In this document: piece by piece, positions 51,744-62,574 of the stretch
How positions within the stretch are numbered: position 1 is the first letter of the stretch
Layout of the letters: every line of letters begins with the position of its first letter
Assembly: GCA_944548615.1 (NCBI GenBank)
Contig: OX155962.1
Coordinates: 1,128,670 to 1,192,669 of the forward strand
Length of the DNA: 64,000 nucleotides
From: Micropterix aruncella
Lineage: Eukaryota > Arthropoda > Insecta > Lepidoptera > Micropterigidae
Direction of reading: 5' to 3'
Notes under the pieces: model-generated
The model's input: only the letters and a program-made list of their open reading frames with translations
What the model was told of the DNA's origin: nothing
Databases searched by the model: none
Program-made: the position numbers and the translations under genes

Positions 51744-51911
51744 GGTGGTATCGGTGTGTATCCTATCGAGCAGAACGCGCAATACTCCGGAGCCGTCGTA
51801 GCGGTAGAGCAGCAGGAAGCGTAGTAGCGTGCGTAGCAGACCGCGCTCCGTAGCCGAGCGGACAGCCAGCTCTGCGTAGGCCGCGGCCGCGATGCGCTCG
51901 GCCGCCCCGCT
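51744..51911 (-). CDS. FHIP1: FHIP1-type gene, exon
   Basis: Acceptor GGCTGCTTTGCAG before 51911 and donor GTGAGTAAC after 51744 (minus strand); phase 0 both sides, 56 codons. It encodes SGAAERIAAAAYAELAVRSA, TERGLLRTLLRFLLLYRYDG, VLLDRIHTDTT, matching FHIP xxEExxAATAYLELxLRSVTExGLLRxxLRFLLxxxxD. It is much more GC-rich than the introns. A larger open frame (148 codons) extends upstream, but the TTTGCAG start gives the clean joint to PALLQ. Confidence 0.92.
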
Positions 51912-52189
51912 CTGCAAAGCAGCCGCCGTCAGCGCCGAGCCTTCTGCGATCCTTCTGCCCGCCTGCCACGCGTCGTTAGTAGCCATCGGCGTTAACTCCA
52001 CGGAAACCCACACCGCAATACGGTCGACGACCCCTTTCCGAGGACGAGGATAGGAGAAGATTCCAGGAGAACGTTTTACACAGGAGCTACGATTGGAACT
52101 CGCAAGATGCTGCACATCGTAACGGCCGTGCGGCCTTACCTCTAACGTTTACCCTTTAGCCGACACTCATGGAAACTTGTAAAGTTAGA

Positions 52190-53000
52190 CTTTCCTTCGA
52201 TCTCCAAAAGAACTATTTATAAATTGTGCGTTGAACGACTGGTATAGACTGCTGCCAGAAGTAGTGAACGACGATTGAGTAAACTAGTTTAAAAACAATT
52301 ATCACAGTTTCAAACAGATTTGACAGTTAAAGGATATGGGCCCGTCGGCAAATTGCTATTTGTTCATTAACCGATAATAATAATAATAATAAAACCAATT
52401 TAATACCTCTCAATTGTTCCTCATTCAGAGAAGTTATTTGTGAGACCCATTTTGGAATACGGCTATCAGATCTATAACCCATACTTTAGGAAGGACATCG
52501 ATCTTTTAGAGAAGGTCCACCGAAAACCAACTAAAATGCCTTTAACTTGAAGCCTCTATCGTACGAGGGAAGATAGGAGGCTGTTGACACGGAATCCCAG
52601 CTGGTAATACAGAAGATAGTAATACTGGCAACATAGTGAGACGGTTTCTGCATTTACAGATCTTGACCACCTAGGCCTGGTTCGATAATAGAGAACCTGT
52701 CTCGTTAGTCTATTCTGTCCCAAATGGCCAAAGATTTTGATTTAAATATCATAACATAATAACAACTACTTTCTTAGAATTGTGGCCAATTTCCTTAGAA
52801 TGGAGAAATGCGACAATCTTTTTGTTGTACAAGAAAGGGAACCAACGAGACCCAGCAAATTATCAAACAACCAGTCTCACCAGCGTTGCATGTCAGGTTA
52901 TGGATAAAATTGTGGTGAGAGACTATGCAAGTATCTGGCTGACAACAATGACAGTCAATAAAAGTGAGGCTTTATTTCCTACAGATCGGTCATAATAAAT
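52190..53000 (+). mobile_element. CR1-like LINE fragments (two pieces)
   Basis: Near 52225 a tail NDWYRLLPEVVNDD; at 52435-52540 a thumb piece KLFVRPILEYGYQIYNPYFR, KDIDLLEKVHRK; at 52780-52985 a finger piece EWRNATIFLLYKKGNQRDPA, NYQTTSLTSVACQVMDKIVV. The order is not colinear, so at least two decayed CR1-group copies are present. Confidence 0.75.
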
Positions 53001-54415
53001 TTACTTGTTTGCTTTCGATTTTTTAAATTTTTCTTACTTTAGAAAAAACAGCAGGTTTACAATCTAAAGACAAGAACAACATTCGCACAAAGGCAGGCTT
53101 GGTATTGGAACCCAAACATATATTAAACTTGAAAAACCTGTTAAAATATTAGATAACATTGATAGATTCAAAACTAGAATTAATAAATGGCTATTGGAGT
53201 TAGAGAGTTCTGGAACGGAGAAAGAACTGACAATTGTTCTTTCATATGTTTAAAATATTATATCTATGAAAGATGTCAAATAGATCTATTATTATTAATG
53301 TTAAATTATTAAATAGGCAGTAAATATATTGAGTACATATTTTTTAAAATCTGTACATAATAAACTCTATTTTTATTACTTCAGCCCACAACCCAAATTA
53401 TGTCGCTTGATAAAAATAGGCCAATGGATGAAGTTGAAAATCGGATAGTAACAGACGCATTGATAAAAGAACTTCACTGACCATCATAAACTCTGTTGCA
53501 GCTCAGGTGGAGTGGTTGTAAGGACTGTAGGAGTCTTAGTCTGTATGGGGTAAGTTATAATCATCCTTAACGAATGACTAAGCGTAGGTACGGACAATTG
53601 GCCATCCTCCTCGGTAATCACCATCATCATCATAAGAGATTATAACATCACCAGTTTGCTCAATTATAAGCAAGGAAAACAACAAAAGAAAGTGGTTGGA
53701 TAGTCGACGACCGTGATTATATAAAAGTGCTAATATATATTCAGTGCATCCCACAAAAGATAGACAAAAATTTACAAACACGAAACTCCACTTTCAAATG
53801 CCATTTCAGAAGTTTAATAAAATATCACCGCAGAGGTGCAAACCCGTGAAACGGCATTCTTAAGCGCACTTTAAGTGACAAAAGTGAATTAAACGCCACC
53901 ATTTCCCATACTAAGCAGCGGCAGGCGAGATGAAAAAGCGTAGAAGGCAAATACAACCCAATCCCACAAAAGACGCTGGTGAAACACCTTTTACAGCAAT
54001 GTCAGTGTGATAAAAGTAAAAGTATCACAGTGATGTGACCAGAAATGGTACGAGTAACATCAAGCTTTCATACTTCTAGTCACATCAATGTATCAGGTCC
54101 TTACCTATGAAGCTATGAAGGAAATATAAGATCAAACATTTTTGTATCAAAAATATATATTTAATTAAACGAAACATTGACCTCAAACGCACACAAGCAA
54201 AGGAACAACTGAAAATATGGTATTATTTTTCTTTTTCGTTTACAGTTTCTTTTAACCCTCCTAGAAGATGAGTGCAGTCCTCTCCAGTTACAGTTATGCA
54301 AAATTCAAAGTAGATTCTTGTGATGCAAAGATCTAAGTGATAAGATTACAGGAAGAAATGTATCTAAGCGAACATTCATAGTAATTTTATATCAGTGAAA
54401 TATTCTAAGAAGCAT
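53001..54415. other. FHIP1 intron with minor LINE tail traces
   Basis: A weak tail (VKILDNIDRFKTRINKWLLE) can be read near 53120-53210. Otherwise there is no gene. CAGTGATGTGACCAGAA near 54030 and TTCTAGTCACATCAATG near 54075 form an imperfect inverted repeat. Confidence 0.4.
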
Positions 54416-55079
54416 CATTGATTATAAGGATATTAGATTGCTTAATGCCATACTTTGTTTTGGCAGCTATGATTTTAATAAGAAATGCAATGTGTAGATG
54501 GTATTCATAATTCCAAACATTGTTTAACCGTCCTACCTATACAAACGTACGTAATACGTCCGCTATATTATCGCCCGAACGCAACAAGCCGTATCTTGTA
54601 CGTTCGAGTACGAAAACAAAAAGAAATAAAAAATAAAGAAAACCCGAAACCCACCAAATTGTTCCTACGATTCTAAATACAAAAAAGGGTAATAAATGGG
54701 TCTATTGTATCAAAACGTTGTCTAGTATTGTAAACAAGTATTGTTATTAAGAAATGTAATAAAAAAAAAACAATGATATTGTACCTACTTTTTGAATAAT
54801 ACCCAACCCTATATATTGATATATTGCCCTTCCCAAAGGTAGGGCGATTAATCTTATCTGATGTTCAGTAGCCCAAATAGATAATGGTGTCCTAAACACC
54901 ATATGGGATCCTATCTTAAATAAAAAATAATATAATAACAATCATAATTTTAAATCCGAGCTCTTATTAATTTAATATTGTTTACATAACGACATAAATA
55001 CATAATATTTATGCGCAAAATTTACTAATAGATGGCATTCTAATATCTCCCTATTATTTCTGTGACGTAATCAGACTAT

Positions 55080-55849
55080 ATAAAAATGTGACGCGGTCTC
55101 TAAATGGCTGAAAGACTGGCGTATTAAGGGAAACGAAATTAAATCTGCGCATATGACATTCACACTCCGTAATGGCTCGCCCACCAGTCAAGTTAAATGG
55201 GATACAAATACCGCAGTGCGAAGAAGTTCGGTATCTGGGCATTTATCTAGATAGACGACTTACATGGAAAAAACATATCCTCACCAAGAGAAAAGCACTC
55301 AGCCAACAATTAAGGAAATTGTACTGGCTAATTGGCCCGCAAGTCTAAACTTTCTCTGGATAACAAAATCCTTCTCTACAAATGTGTCCTCAAACCTATA
55401 TGGTCCTATGGAGTAGAGCTGAGGGGCACTGCAGCAAACTCCAACATAGAAATACTGCAACGCTTTCAAAACAAAATGCTGCGCATGATAACAAACGCTC
55501 CATGGTATATCACCAATTGTCAACTTCATCGCGTTCTGAAGATACCAACCGTCAAGCAAGAAACATCATACAAGCTCAAATCTTACGCAAAACGAATGGC
55601 AAATCATCCAAACAAGCTGGCCTGCAAATTAATGGACAAAACCACTCGCACCTTCAAGAGACTAAAGAGAAGAGCCCCTCAAGATCTTATTTAAACATAA
55701 GGAGAATAGTATGGATTGGCCACTGGGCAAATACCATTCATGACAGAGCAAATACATAACCCCTAGCTAAATGCCCACACGCCTGAGGCAGGGCAGATTG
55801 CAAGATCATAAAGGAATTAAAAAAAAAATAATAAAAAATAAAAATGTGA
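55080..55849 (+). mobile_element. Jockey-clade LINE 3' fragment with 12-bp TSD
   Basis: TSD ATAAAAATGTGA at 55080-55091 and 55838-55849. The body encodes, in shifted frames, KWLKDWRIKGNE, the Jockey thumb (LYKCVLKPIWSYGVELRGTA) and PWYITNCQLH...KIPTVKQE, then a short 3' UTR and A-rich tail. It is a different subfamily from 7547-9495. It is inserted in MITE family A copy 2. Confidence 0.9.
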
Positions 55850-55867
55850 TAGATAGCACTAATCATA

Positions 55868-58510
55868 AAATAATAAATAAATACAAACGGAGCTGCCATG
55901 GAATTCACCGACCGGAGTCGGGCCCATCATAATACTATTTTTTACACTTCTGGGGGGTGAGCAGTGGATTCCGGACTTACGAACCGGCTGTGGTAGGTTT
56001 AGGACAGCTGTCTTGCCACATGTGAGCGTTCACCTTGCCACCCATTCACTCCCCCTTCGAAGCCATAGAATTTGAGATGCGCAAATCGCAGTTTTAGATA
56101 ATTTTTCTAAGAAAGAGTTGATTATTTTTCTGGAAAGGCCAAGATCTTTAAAGAGGTGAAATAGAGATTTAGCTGGCAGGCCACGAGCGCCAACTTCCAC
56201 CGCGTGAAGGTGAACAGTGAAGCCGTTCCGGGTTACGGCATTTGCAAGATCATGGTATTTATTTAATTTGTACTCGTGGTCTTTTGGGATATTTGATTCC
56301 CATGGAACAGTTAATTCTACAATAAGAGCCGAGCCACCTTCCGAGATAGAGAGTAAAGAGTTATATCTGGACGGAGGGCTGTGCATCCGAGACTTTCAGG
56401 GAATTTATACTGCTTAGAGACCGAATCAACCTCCAGAGTCCAATCTGTAGCTTTCTCGATTATTGAGAAAGGTTTTGTAGTTAAATGTTTTTTGCCTTTA
56501 GAGCCATCCCGCACAAACTGTATTGGGGGTTTGGAGGATACTGTCAAACCCTTGTTGGCACGAGCCACTGAGAGACTAATTACCTCGCGAATAACAGCGA
56601 GAACTTTGTCATGGCGGTAAGTGTACCGTCCTTGATCTAAGGCCACCTTGCAGCCAGCTAGAATGTGTCTAGCTGTGCAAGGGGTATTGCTACAGAGGGG
56701 ACAAGAACTATCCTCGGCAAAGCTCCAACGAGCGAGGTTACTGGGGTCTGGAAGTGTATGCTGAAAGGCATTCAAATAAAATTTCAGCATCTCTGGCGTC
56801 CAGTCATAGAGCATTACCTTCCAGTGCATTGGAGGCGGAATGCAAAAGTCACCAATTGTTGTCCAGTCATTCTGGCATTGAAGGCCAATAGCATGAGCCA
56901 TACTCTTGCTGTCGTAATCTCCCCGCAAAAGAGACTTCTTCAAGTCCACGTCGCTCGTGGTTGTACTGCCATACCCCAGACCAGTGCCATTCTGGCTGAT
57001 TCCAGTAAGGAACCTTTTGTGGAAGTCTACGCGGGCTTGTAGTTCATTTGAATCACTACAGCCACTTATTACGTGCTTCGATATTGCCGGATCTTTGGAA
57101 TTGCACAGAATCGAATTTTTGGTTATTCTGGAGTTGGCGTAGAGCAGAGAGGGCAGTTTAAGCGCTAGCCCAAAATTTTGTTTGGACCTGAAGAGAGTCG
57201 AGGGGTCAGCTGGTTTGGCTAGGGACAGCCAGGATTTTAAACTAGCTGTCACCAGTGCATCTAGACGGGACAGTTGGGTTTTGGTAAAATCGTAAATAAG
57301 AAAGGGCCATGACAAATGTGACGTTAGATAATTGTCATAGATCCAGGCCTTACGAGGGCCAGAAATTAGCAAGGCATCTATTTTCGCCAGGCAACTTTTG
57401 AAATGCTCTATAACATGATCGCCCGAGACGTCTTTTCCCTGATGGGTGATTTTTCTGCCGAGGAATTTGAAATGATTGTTTGGGTCTATAAGGGAGATAT
57501 TAGAGCCCTTATAGACCAATTTGGGGTCATAGGATGTAAATTTTGTGCCCATGCGGGCGAGTCCAAGGCAAAAACATTTGGAAGGCTTCACTTTTATACA
57601 GCCTGACCAGTCGCAGAAAAGCTCCACTTTCTGTAATAGCAGGGAAAGCTGCTTGGGGCTTCTGGTGATGAAAGTTAGGTCGTCGGCAAAAGCGAGGCAC
57701 GACGAGGTGTATTGGCCGTCTGTTTTAAAACGGTAGCCCCACTTCCTGTCAAACTGGCTCAGGCTTTCCAGAAGTATATTAAAAACTATATTAAAAATCG
57801 TCGGGGAGAGGCAACAGCCCTGAAATAGTCCAATTGAATATGGTATAGAGCGGGTAGTCCATTCTTGAGTTTTAACATGGAAAGTCAGACAGTTGTAGTA
57901 GGAGGCTACAATGTCACGCACGACTGGTGGGAAGTTGTACCAGCGGAGTGCAAAGTGGAGGAGACTGTGTCGGACTGACCCAAAGGCATTCTCTAGGTCG
58001 AGCCAGCATACATTGATTTGGCGTTCGTGCTGTCTCGCATCCTTGATGGCAGCAGCCAGGAGAGAGTTGTGCTCGAGGCAGCCCGAGACGCCGCGCATGA
58101 AGCCTTTTTGAACTGATACTCCAAGGTACTCATTCCGGTGCATGAATTCGCTCATCCTCGTGTGGACTATGCTAAAAAAGATTTTGGCCACAGTGTCTGT
58201 GAGAGCAATGGGCCGAGCGTCCTTTGGTCCGGTGCAAACTGGGACCTTCGGAATTAAGATGACTGTCGCTCGGCCAAAATTCTGTGGGACTACACCGCTA
58301 TTCCATATATTTCGGAAGATGGATCCTAAATATTGCAGAAGGCAGGGGCATTTTTTGTATACTAAATAGGGAATACCATCGGGACCCGGAGTAGAGCCCG
58401 ACGGCTTCCTCTTTACTTGATTAAGAATCTCATCTAGTGATGGAGGTTGAGAAGCAAAAGCTACCGTAGGCAGGGGCGGAGGTGTAATGCCCGGCGGAGG
58501 GCTGTAATAG
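55868..58510 (-). mobile_element. RLE-type LINE, longest copy (copy 10)
   Basis: It runs from the tail (AATAAATAAATACAAACGG, + strand) at about 55868 to a 5' truncation near 58505. The first readable codons are PPPGITPPPLPTVAFASQPP, then SGSTPGPDGIPYLVYKKCPC and a finger region with VILIPKVPV and ARPIALTDT. It holds everything from the RT N-terminus to the 3' end. The N-terminal DNA-binding region is missing. A 5-bp insertion near 56332 shifts the endonuclease frame. Confidence 0.95.
56317..58191 (-). CDS. RLE LINE polyprotein (RT + CCHC, frameshifted in endonuclease)
   Basis: 624 codons are listed, and the frame continues upstream to about 58505. RT: WLDLENAF (63-70), LFQGCCLSPTIFNIVFN (123 on), FADDLTF (168-174). 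The CCHC knuckle CPLCSNTPCTARHILAGC and RPDITLYS follow. At ...SRKVA the repeated GGCTC (5-bp insertion) breaks the frame before VELTVPWE. The rest of the endonuclease is open in another frame at 56030-56386. Copy 8 (42096-44098) lacks this insertion, so the frameshift is private to this copy. Confidence 0.93.
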   Translation of the reverse strand: MAKIFFSIVHTRMSEFMHRNEYLGVSVQKGFMRGVSGCLEHNSLLAAAIKDARQHERQINVCWLDLENAFGSVRHSLLHFALRWYNFPPVVRDIVASYYNCLTFHVKTQEWTTRSIPYSIGLFQGCCLSPTIFNIVFNILLESLSQFDRKWGYRFKTDGQYTSSCLAFADDLTFITRSPKQLSLLLQKVELFCDWSGCIKVKPSKCFCLGLARMGTKFTSYDPKLVYKGSNISLIDPNNHFKFLGRKITHQGKDVSGDHVIEHFKSCLAKIDALLISGPRKAWIYDNYLTSHLSWPFLIYDFTKTQLSRLDALVTASLKSWLSLAKPADPSTLFRSKQNFGLALKLPSLLYANSRITKNSILCNSKDPAISKHVISGCSDSNELQARVDFHKRFLTGISQNGTGLGYGSTTTSDVDLKKSLLRGDYDSKSMAHAIGLQCQNDWTTIGDFCIPPPMHWKVMLYDWTPEMLKFYLNAFQHTLPDPSNLARWSFAEDSSCPLCSNTPCTARHILAGCKVALDQGRYTYRHDKVLAVIREVISLSVARANKGLTVSSKPPIQFVRDGSKGKKHLTTKPFSIIEKATDWTLEVDSVSKQYKFPESLGCTALRPDITLYSLSRKVARLLL

Positions 58511-58784
58511 TAATAGTTATTTCATTGGTTAAGTACCGAGTTTTAATAATCAATTAGTCCTTTATTAAAAAAAAAAACCATTTATTTTATTATCAATGTT
58601 TAGTTTGATTTATACGTGGTTTATACATGACACGATATATACATGACTAGTTTGATTAGTTTTGAAATAAATTGATTAGTTTGCTGGACAATTCTATCAG
58701 TGCCACCAGCATGTTGCCTGCGCAGAGGAGTTGCCAAACTGTACTATGGCATTGAGCAATCTAATATCCTATATAATCAATGCC

Positions 58785-58985
58785 GCAAGGTACTAGATGA
58801 TAATCTCCCGACGTTTCGATTTTATTATACATTATTTGGTATCTTCATGGGGACAATAAATGGTCTTGTACACGCTCGTTTTTTCCGCTATGAAAATCCA
58901 CTGTCAATTCGACGTGTTGTCGGTGGGGTTTTAGTTTAGTTTTAGTTTATCTGGGCTTTTTCCCGCACTTGGCCTCTTGATTAGG
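58785..58985. repeat. TIR-like segment related to 32640-33745, then TTTAG repeats
   Basis: CGCTCGTTTTTTCCGCTATGAAAATCCA with CGTGTTGTCGG matches the TIR of the 32640-33745 element (TCGTTTTTTTCGCTGTGAAAA...). A short GTTTTAGTTTAGTTTTAGTT run follows at about 58928-58950. Confidence 0.5.
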
Positions 58986-59320
58986 CCGTTGTGCATGGCT
59001 CATGTTTCTATTTATGTTACTCCAGCCAGCCCAGGCTGTCCCAGAAGGTTAGCAGCCTGTTTAGGTTGCTACAGGCCTCCGGGACAGATGCTGGAGATTG
59101 TAGTATTTTTGCCCGTTGCTCTGCCACGCTCCTGCATTCCATGAGCACATGCTGTGGCGTTTCTTCTTCCTCCATGCATCCTCTGCATAGAGGGCTGTCT
59201 GTCACATCTATGGTAAACAGGTGTTTGTTTAGGGGACAGTGGCCTGTCATAGTACCTATGACTTTACGGATTTTGTCCCTTTCTAATCTGGTGAGGTTGC
59301 GGGCAAGTTTTTAGTTTGTT
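58985..59320 (-). mobile_element. R1/LOA-like LINE C-terminal fragment
   Basis: The minus strand reads MTGHCPLNKHLFTIDVTDSP, LCRGCMEEEETPQHVLMECR then RLLTFWDSLGWL and a stop at 59017. This is the C-terminal 'LTGHCPLNxHL...C..C..EEETxxHVLxEC' Cys-His block of R1/jockey-group polyproteins. It could belong to the same family as the RT at 1-1357. Confidence 0.8.
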
Positions 59321-59484
59321 TATTTATATAAATATAATATATGGATTTCTTAGGATAATTAAAATAAATTGTCTACCTTGGAACCTGTTCCGCCTGCGGC
59401 AGCCTAGTTAGGTTAAGCCTTTGGATTTTGAACCTACTCTTAACGCGACCTACTTTGAACTCGATAAATAATTTGTAATTTGTA

Positions 59485-59660
59485 AATTAGGAGAATGCCA
59501 AACTTCAATCGAGATGAAGGTTTCAAATTTTCCACCACATGGAACCCTTTAATTAAGAATTTCTCATCACCACCCCTGACAACAGGAGTATCTTAATGTT
59601 CCAGGACACAGTGAGTTTTGTGTGCACAGACGATTTTCAGAATTTGCACCAAAATATCGC
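59485..59660 (+). mobile_element. Penelope-like element remnant (coding end)
   Basis: PNFNRDEGFKFSTTWNP can be read near 59495-59550 and GACACAGTGAGTTTTGTGTG follows. Both align to the Penelope-like segment at 15560-15690. Stops follow at once. Confidence 0.65.
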
Positions 59661-59789
59661 ACTCTTATTGTCCCTGTAAAGATAGCAAATGAAATTTTGT
59701 CAAAACGCCGAGAAAACTATTGTTGTAAGAATTCGTTTTCCTTTCAATTAACATATGTAAATAACATGTCTTCCGCGGGGTGGGTCATC

Positions 59790-60462
59790 TTAACCCTTCG
59801 GCTACGTAACGACCAAATTTGGTTGCACATCAGAACACCGTTGACTACGTATCGACCAATATTGGCGGCTTGCTCCCGGAGCGCACAGTAATATTATTTT
59901 CTAATTCGAACGCATCCTAAAATCCATACCAAAGATCTTATTATTACCATAGATACATAGACGGTCGCTAGAATAATTTTTGCACGTCATTTCGCGGATA
60001 TTTCTGGTAAAATTCCATTCTCAAACATCAACATTTTTTTTTCTCGAGAAATAAACAAAAATTTTATTGCTTTTTATGAGCTAATATCTAAATATTTTTG
60101 TATGTAAATAAGCAAAATGAAATATTATATTTGTCAGAGAATCTATTAATCACGATAGTATTTACGATTTCTAAATACAGTTCCGTATTTTTCCGTAAGA
60201 CAAGTACAAGTTAGAAATGCCGATTTTTTTTCACTTTCTCGACTTTCTCATATTTATTCATAATTAATCTAATTGTTTTACAAAATGAGATTTCAATATT
60301 CTATATACAAAATTTCAATATTCATTGCACAGTTATTATTTTTATGATTGCTATAGTATTTCCATAGTTATAGTACTTTTTGTCGAGCGCGGCGATATTG
60401 CAAGAAATTCCGATAAATTGCCGTGGTCTGCCATGAAATTATGCCGCTACTCGAAGGGTTAA
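59790..60462 (+). mobile_element. TTAA-target element, copy g
   Basis: TTAA (59790-59793), CCCTTCGGCTACGTAACGAC ...; right end CTACTCGAAGGG then TTAA (60459-60462). Two end-repeat units (CTACGTAACGACCAAATTTGG and a CTACGTATCGACCAATATTGG variant) start about 45 bp apart. 60228-60380 aligns with the interior of copies a and f. No ORF. Confidence 0.83.
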
Positions 60463-60974
60463 ATGAGAGTCATGAACGTCGGGTTCCTTGTTCGAAAAGA
60501 TCGGAATCTCTTGAAATTATACTCATAATGTCGCACATTTGAAATGCATGCAAAACCCAACCACCCTCCACCCTTGATCCTGCAAATCTTTTGACCCTCG
60601 CTAGTATGTCAAGTATATCTTATTCATATGTAGTAACATAGGCCAATGCATTCCCAAATTGTTGCCACTGAATATATAGCGTATTACATTGCTCAATGTC
60701 ATACTACGCTTTGGCAGCTAAGATTTTACTACGAAACAAAATTGATAAATCTTCTCTTATGTTCGATATGGTGAAATTCGTGATATGACAGTATCATCCT
60801 ATCTCTGAATGAAATAATAATATAATAACAAACGAATTAAAAATAGTATCTCCTATAATATAATATTATTTACATAAAAAAGATGCCAAATTTTAACATA
60901 GTATATAGGTTTCAATACGTAATAATAACACACTTTAAAGTTTAGGTAGACTAATATATGGCATTCTATCTATC

Positions 60975-61132
60975 TGTATTTATTTATTTGTTTATTTATT
61001 TAAGAATTAATTACTATAAAACATTGATTTTCTTACAAAAATAACAGGAACCGAATGGCAAAACTTTAACCTTTTGCTTATTTGATTCTGTCACCCAACT
61101 GGGACTAGCCCGCTCTAGGGTGGACAGGAAAA
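60975..61132 (-). repeat. Dispersed retroelement tail repeat, copy 2
   Basis: Same repeat as 5300-5472: a TATTTATTTATTTGTTTATT run, then about 125 bp nearly identical to GGGTGGACAGGA. Inserted in MITE family A copy 3. Confidence 0.75.
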
Positions 61133-61257
61133 TAATATTTCTGTGATATAATCAGCCTATAAAAAAATGTGATAGACGGCACTAATAATTGAAATTATTG
61201 GGTTTTTATAATCAATCGGTCTTTATAAAAAAAACATTCATTATCAATGTTATTATA

Positions 61258-61695
61258 TTATCTAAAATATCTCTCCGCACTCCTAGCCGGGCACTTAGAA
61301 ATAGGGCACTCCTTCTTGTACCTGGCTTTAAAACCAAATACAGGCGTAACTCTTATTTTATAAGGGTATGCGAAACTTTCAACACCCTGAATGCTGACAT
61401 TGATATTGACCCCTTTTTCACGAATATAGATACTATAAGGAAGCAGGTTGTAGGGCGATTTTGTGATGACCAGGCTTAGCATTTTCTTCTTTATTACAGT
61501 TGTCAACATGTTTTCTACTGTACAATTTAGTATCTTCTTGTTTAATATCTTCTTTATGCTTAATATCAGTTCTAAATTCACGTTATTATTATTGTCATTA
61601 TCAGTGGTAACTTGTAAATGGCTCTAAGCTTCCTATTTTTGTTCACTACACAATTATTGACTGTAAGTTATCCTTAAGACAATAAAATAAAATAA
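61258..61695 (+). mobile_element. LINE 3' end fragment
   Basis: The frame to 61479 reads LVPGFKTKYRRNSYFIRVCE, TFNTLNADIDIDPFFTN and IDTIRKQV, the short C-terminal tail (RTxYxxNSxxxRxCxxFN) of a LINE polyprotein. A 3' UTR and an AATAAAATAAAATAAAAAAT tail follow. It is inserted between two halves of MITE family A copy 3. Confidence 0.7.
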
Positions 61696-61831
61696 AAAAT
61701 AAAAATGGCGAAATAAATTGGTAATATTTTCACCGGACAATACTATCAGTGCCACCTGCATGTCGCTGGTGCAGAAGAGTTGCCAAATTGTACTATGGAA
61801 TTGATCAATCTAATACCCTATATAATCAATG

Positions 61832-62148
61832 CTGTTGTATATTGTGTAATACTTAATTATGTATTGTATCGATTCCGTCGCTTAACTCATCAAATAATTT
61901 GCTGTATGACGTGACATAAAAAGATTAGATATTCGCAAAAGAGATGGCAATAATGACTATGATCTACACAAGTTAATAAGAGAAGCGGCAATCGGTATAT
62001 TCATTAACAAAATTATGTTTACAATATTCTGATTCGTCGATTTCTAGACCCATTTCAAAAATTAAGAAAATATGAGTATAAATAAAGATTATACAGATTA
62101 CCAGCTCTCTTACAACAATATTAAAACAAGAATAAAATAATATGTTAC
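61832..62148. other. FHIP1 intron, no gene seen
   Basis: AT-rich intron between MITE copy 3 and the exon at 62149. Nothing coding. Confidence 0.5.
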
Positions 62149-62235
62149 CTGGAGCAGCGCCGGCCCCATCACGGGAACCAAGAATCCTTGAAATAGAAAA
62201 TCTAAAAGTTGTTGCTTGATAATCGGATGCGCCAC
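62149..62235 (-). CDS. FHIP1: FHIP1-type gene, exon
   Basis: Acceptor GTTTTCTAAG before 62235 and donor GTAACATA after 62149 (minus strand); 29 codons, phase 0 both sides. It encodes VAHPIIKQQLLDFLFQGFLV PVMGPALLQ, matching FHIP VAHPLVQKQLVDYVHNGFLVPVMGPAL. It joins SGAAERI of the 51911 exon across a 10.2-kb intron. Confidence 0.94.
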
Positions 62236-62312
62236 CTTAGAAAACAAAATACTTGCAATTGCAGTCAAGTAAGACGAATTATTGTTGTAAATTAGGGAAA
62301 AATAATGTCCAC

Positions 62313-62458
62313 CTGTGCCACTGCATTGCAGAATTCCAACGAGTTCATAAACAGGGTTAACTTGTCGATGTCGTTGATGTCGTCCGGCGTCAGCCGATGC
62401 CAGTCCGGCCGGACAATATCCAGCTGACGAGGTAGAATTGAATAAAGTCCACTAAGAC
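62313..62458 (-). CDS. FHIP1: FHIP1-type gene, first exon inside window (partial gene)
   Basis: Acceptor TTCTCCGCAG before 62458 and donor GTGGACATT after 62313 (minus strand). It takes a phase-1 codon from an unseen upstream exon. It encodes LSGLYSILPRQLDIVRPDWH, then LTLFMNSLEFCNAVAQ, matching FHIP GLSGLYSxLPxxLxxxxxDWHRL...LxLFMNSLEFCNAV. The N-terminal ~200 residues of the family lie beyond the right edge. The intron to the next exon is only 77 bp. Confidence 0.94.
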
Positions 62459-62574
62459 CTGCGGAGAAATACGAATGATTAATATTCCAAAGTCCTTAGC
62501 CATTGAGGTATCTCTGCAACCATTGAACTCTATCAAGTGTCAAATAATAATTGGCAAATAATAAATTGCAGATT

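Larger units (their letters stand above)
54416..58782. mobile_element. Long MITE family A, copy 2 (hosts two LINEs)
   Basis: The left TIR CATTGATTATAAGGATATTA and the right TIR read backwards from 58782 (CATTGATTATATAGGATATT) agree over more than 45 bp to TTTGGCA(G/A)CT. Internal segments align with copy 3 (ATTTCTGTGACGTAATCAGA; TAATAATCAATTAGTCCTTT). It is split by a jockey fragment (55092-55837) and an RLE-LINE (about 55868-58510). Confidence 0.8.
60666..61831. mobile_element. Long MITE family A, copy 3
   Basis: The left end CTGAATATATAGCGTATTAC ... CATACTACGCTTTGGCAGCT is inverted at the right (from 61831 backward CATTGATTATATAGGGTATT ... CATAGTACAATTTGGCAACT). It contains two retroelement tails (60975-61132 and 61258-61690). 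Segment 61200-61250 is the uninterrupted version of the site occupied by the Helitron in copy 1. Confidence 0.8.
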
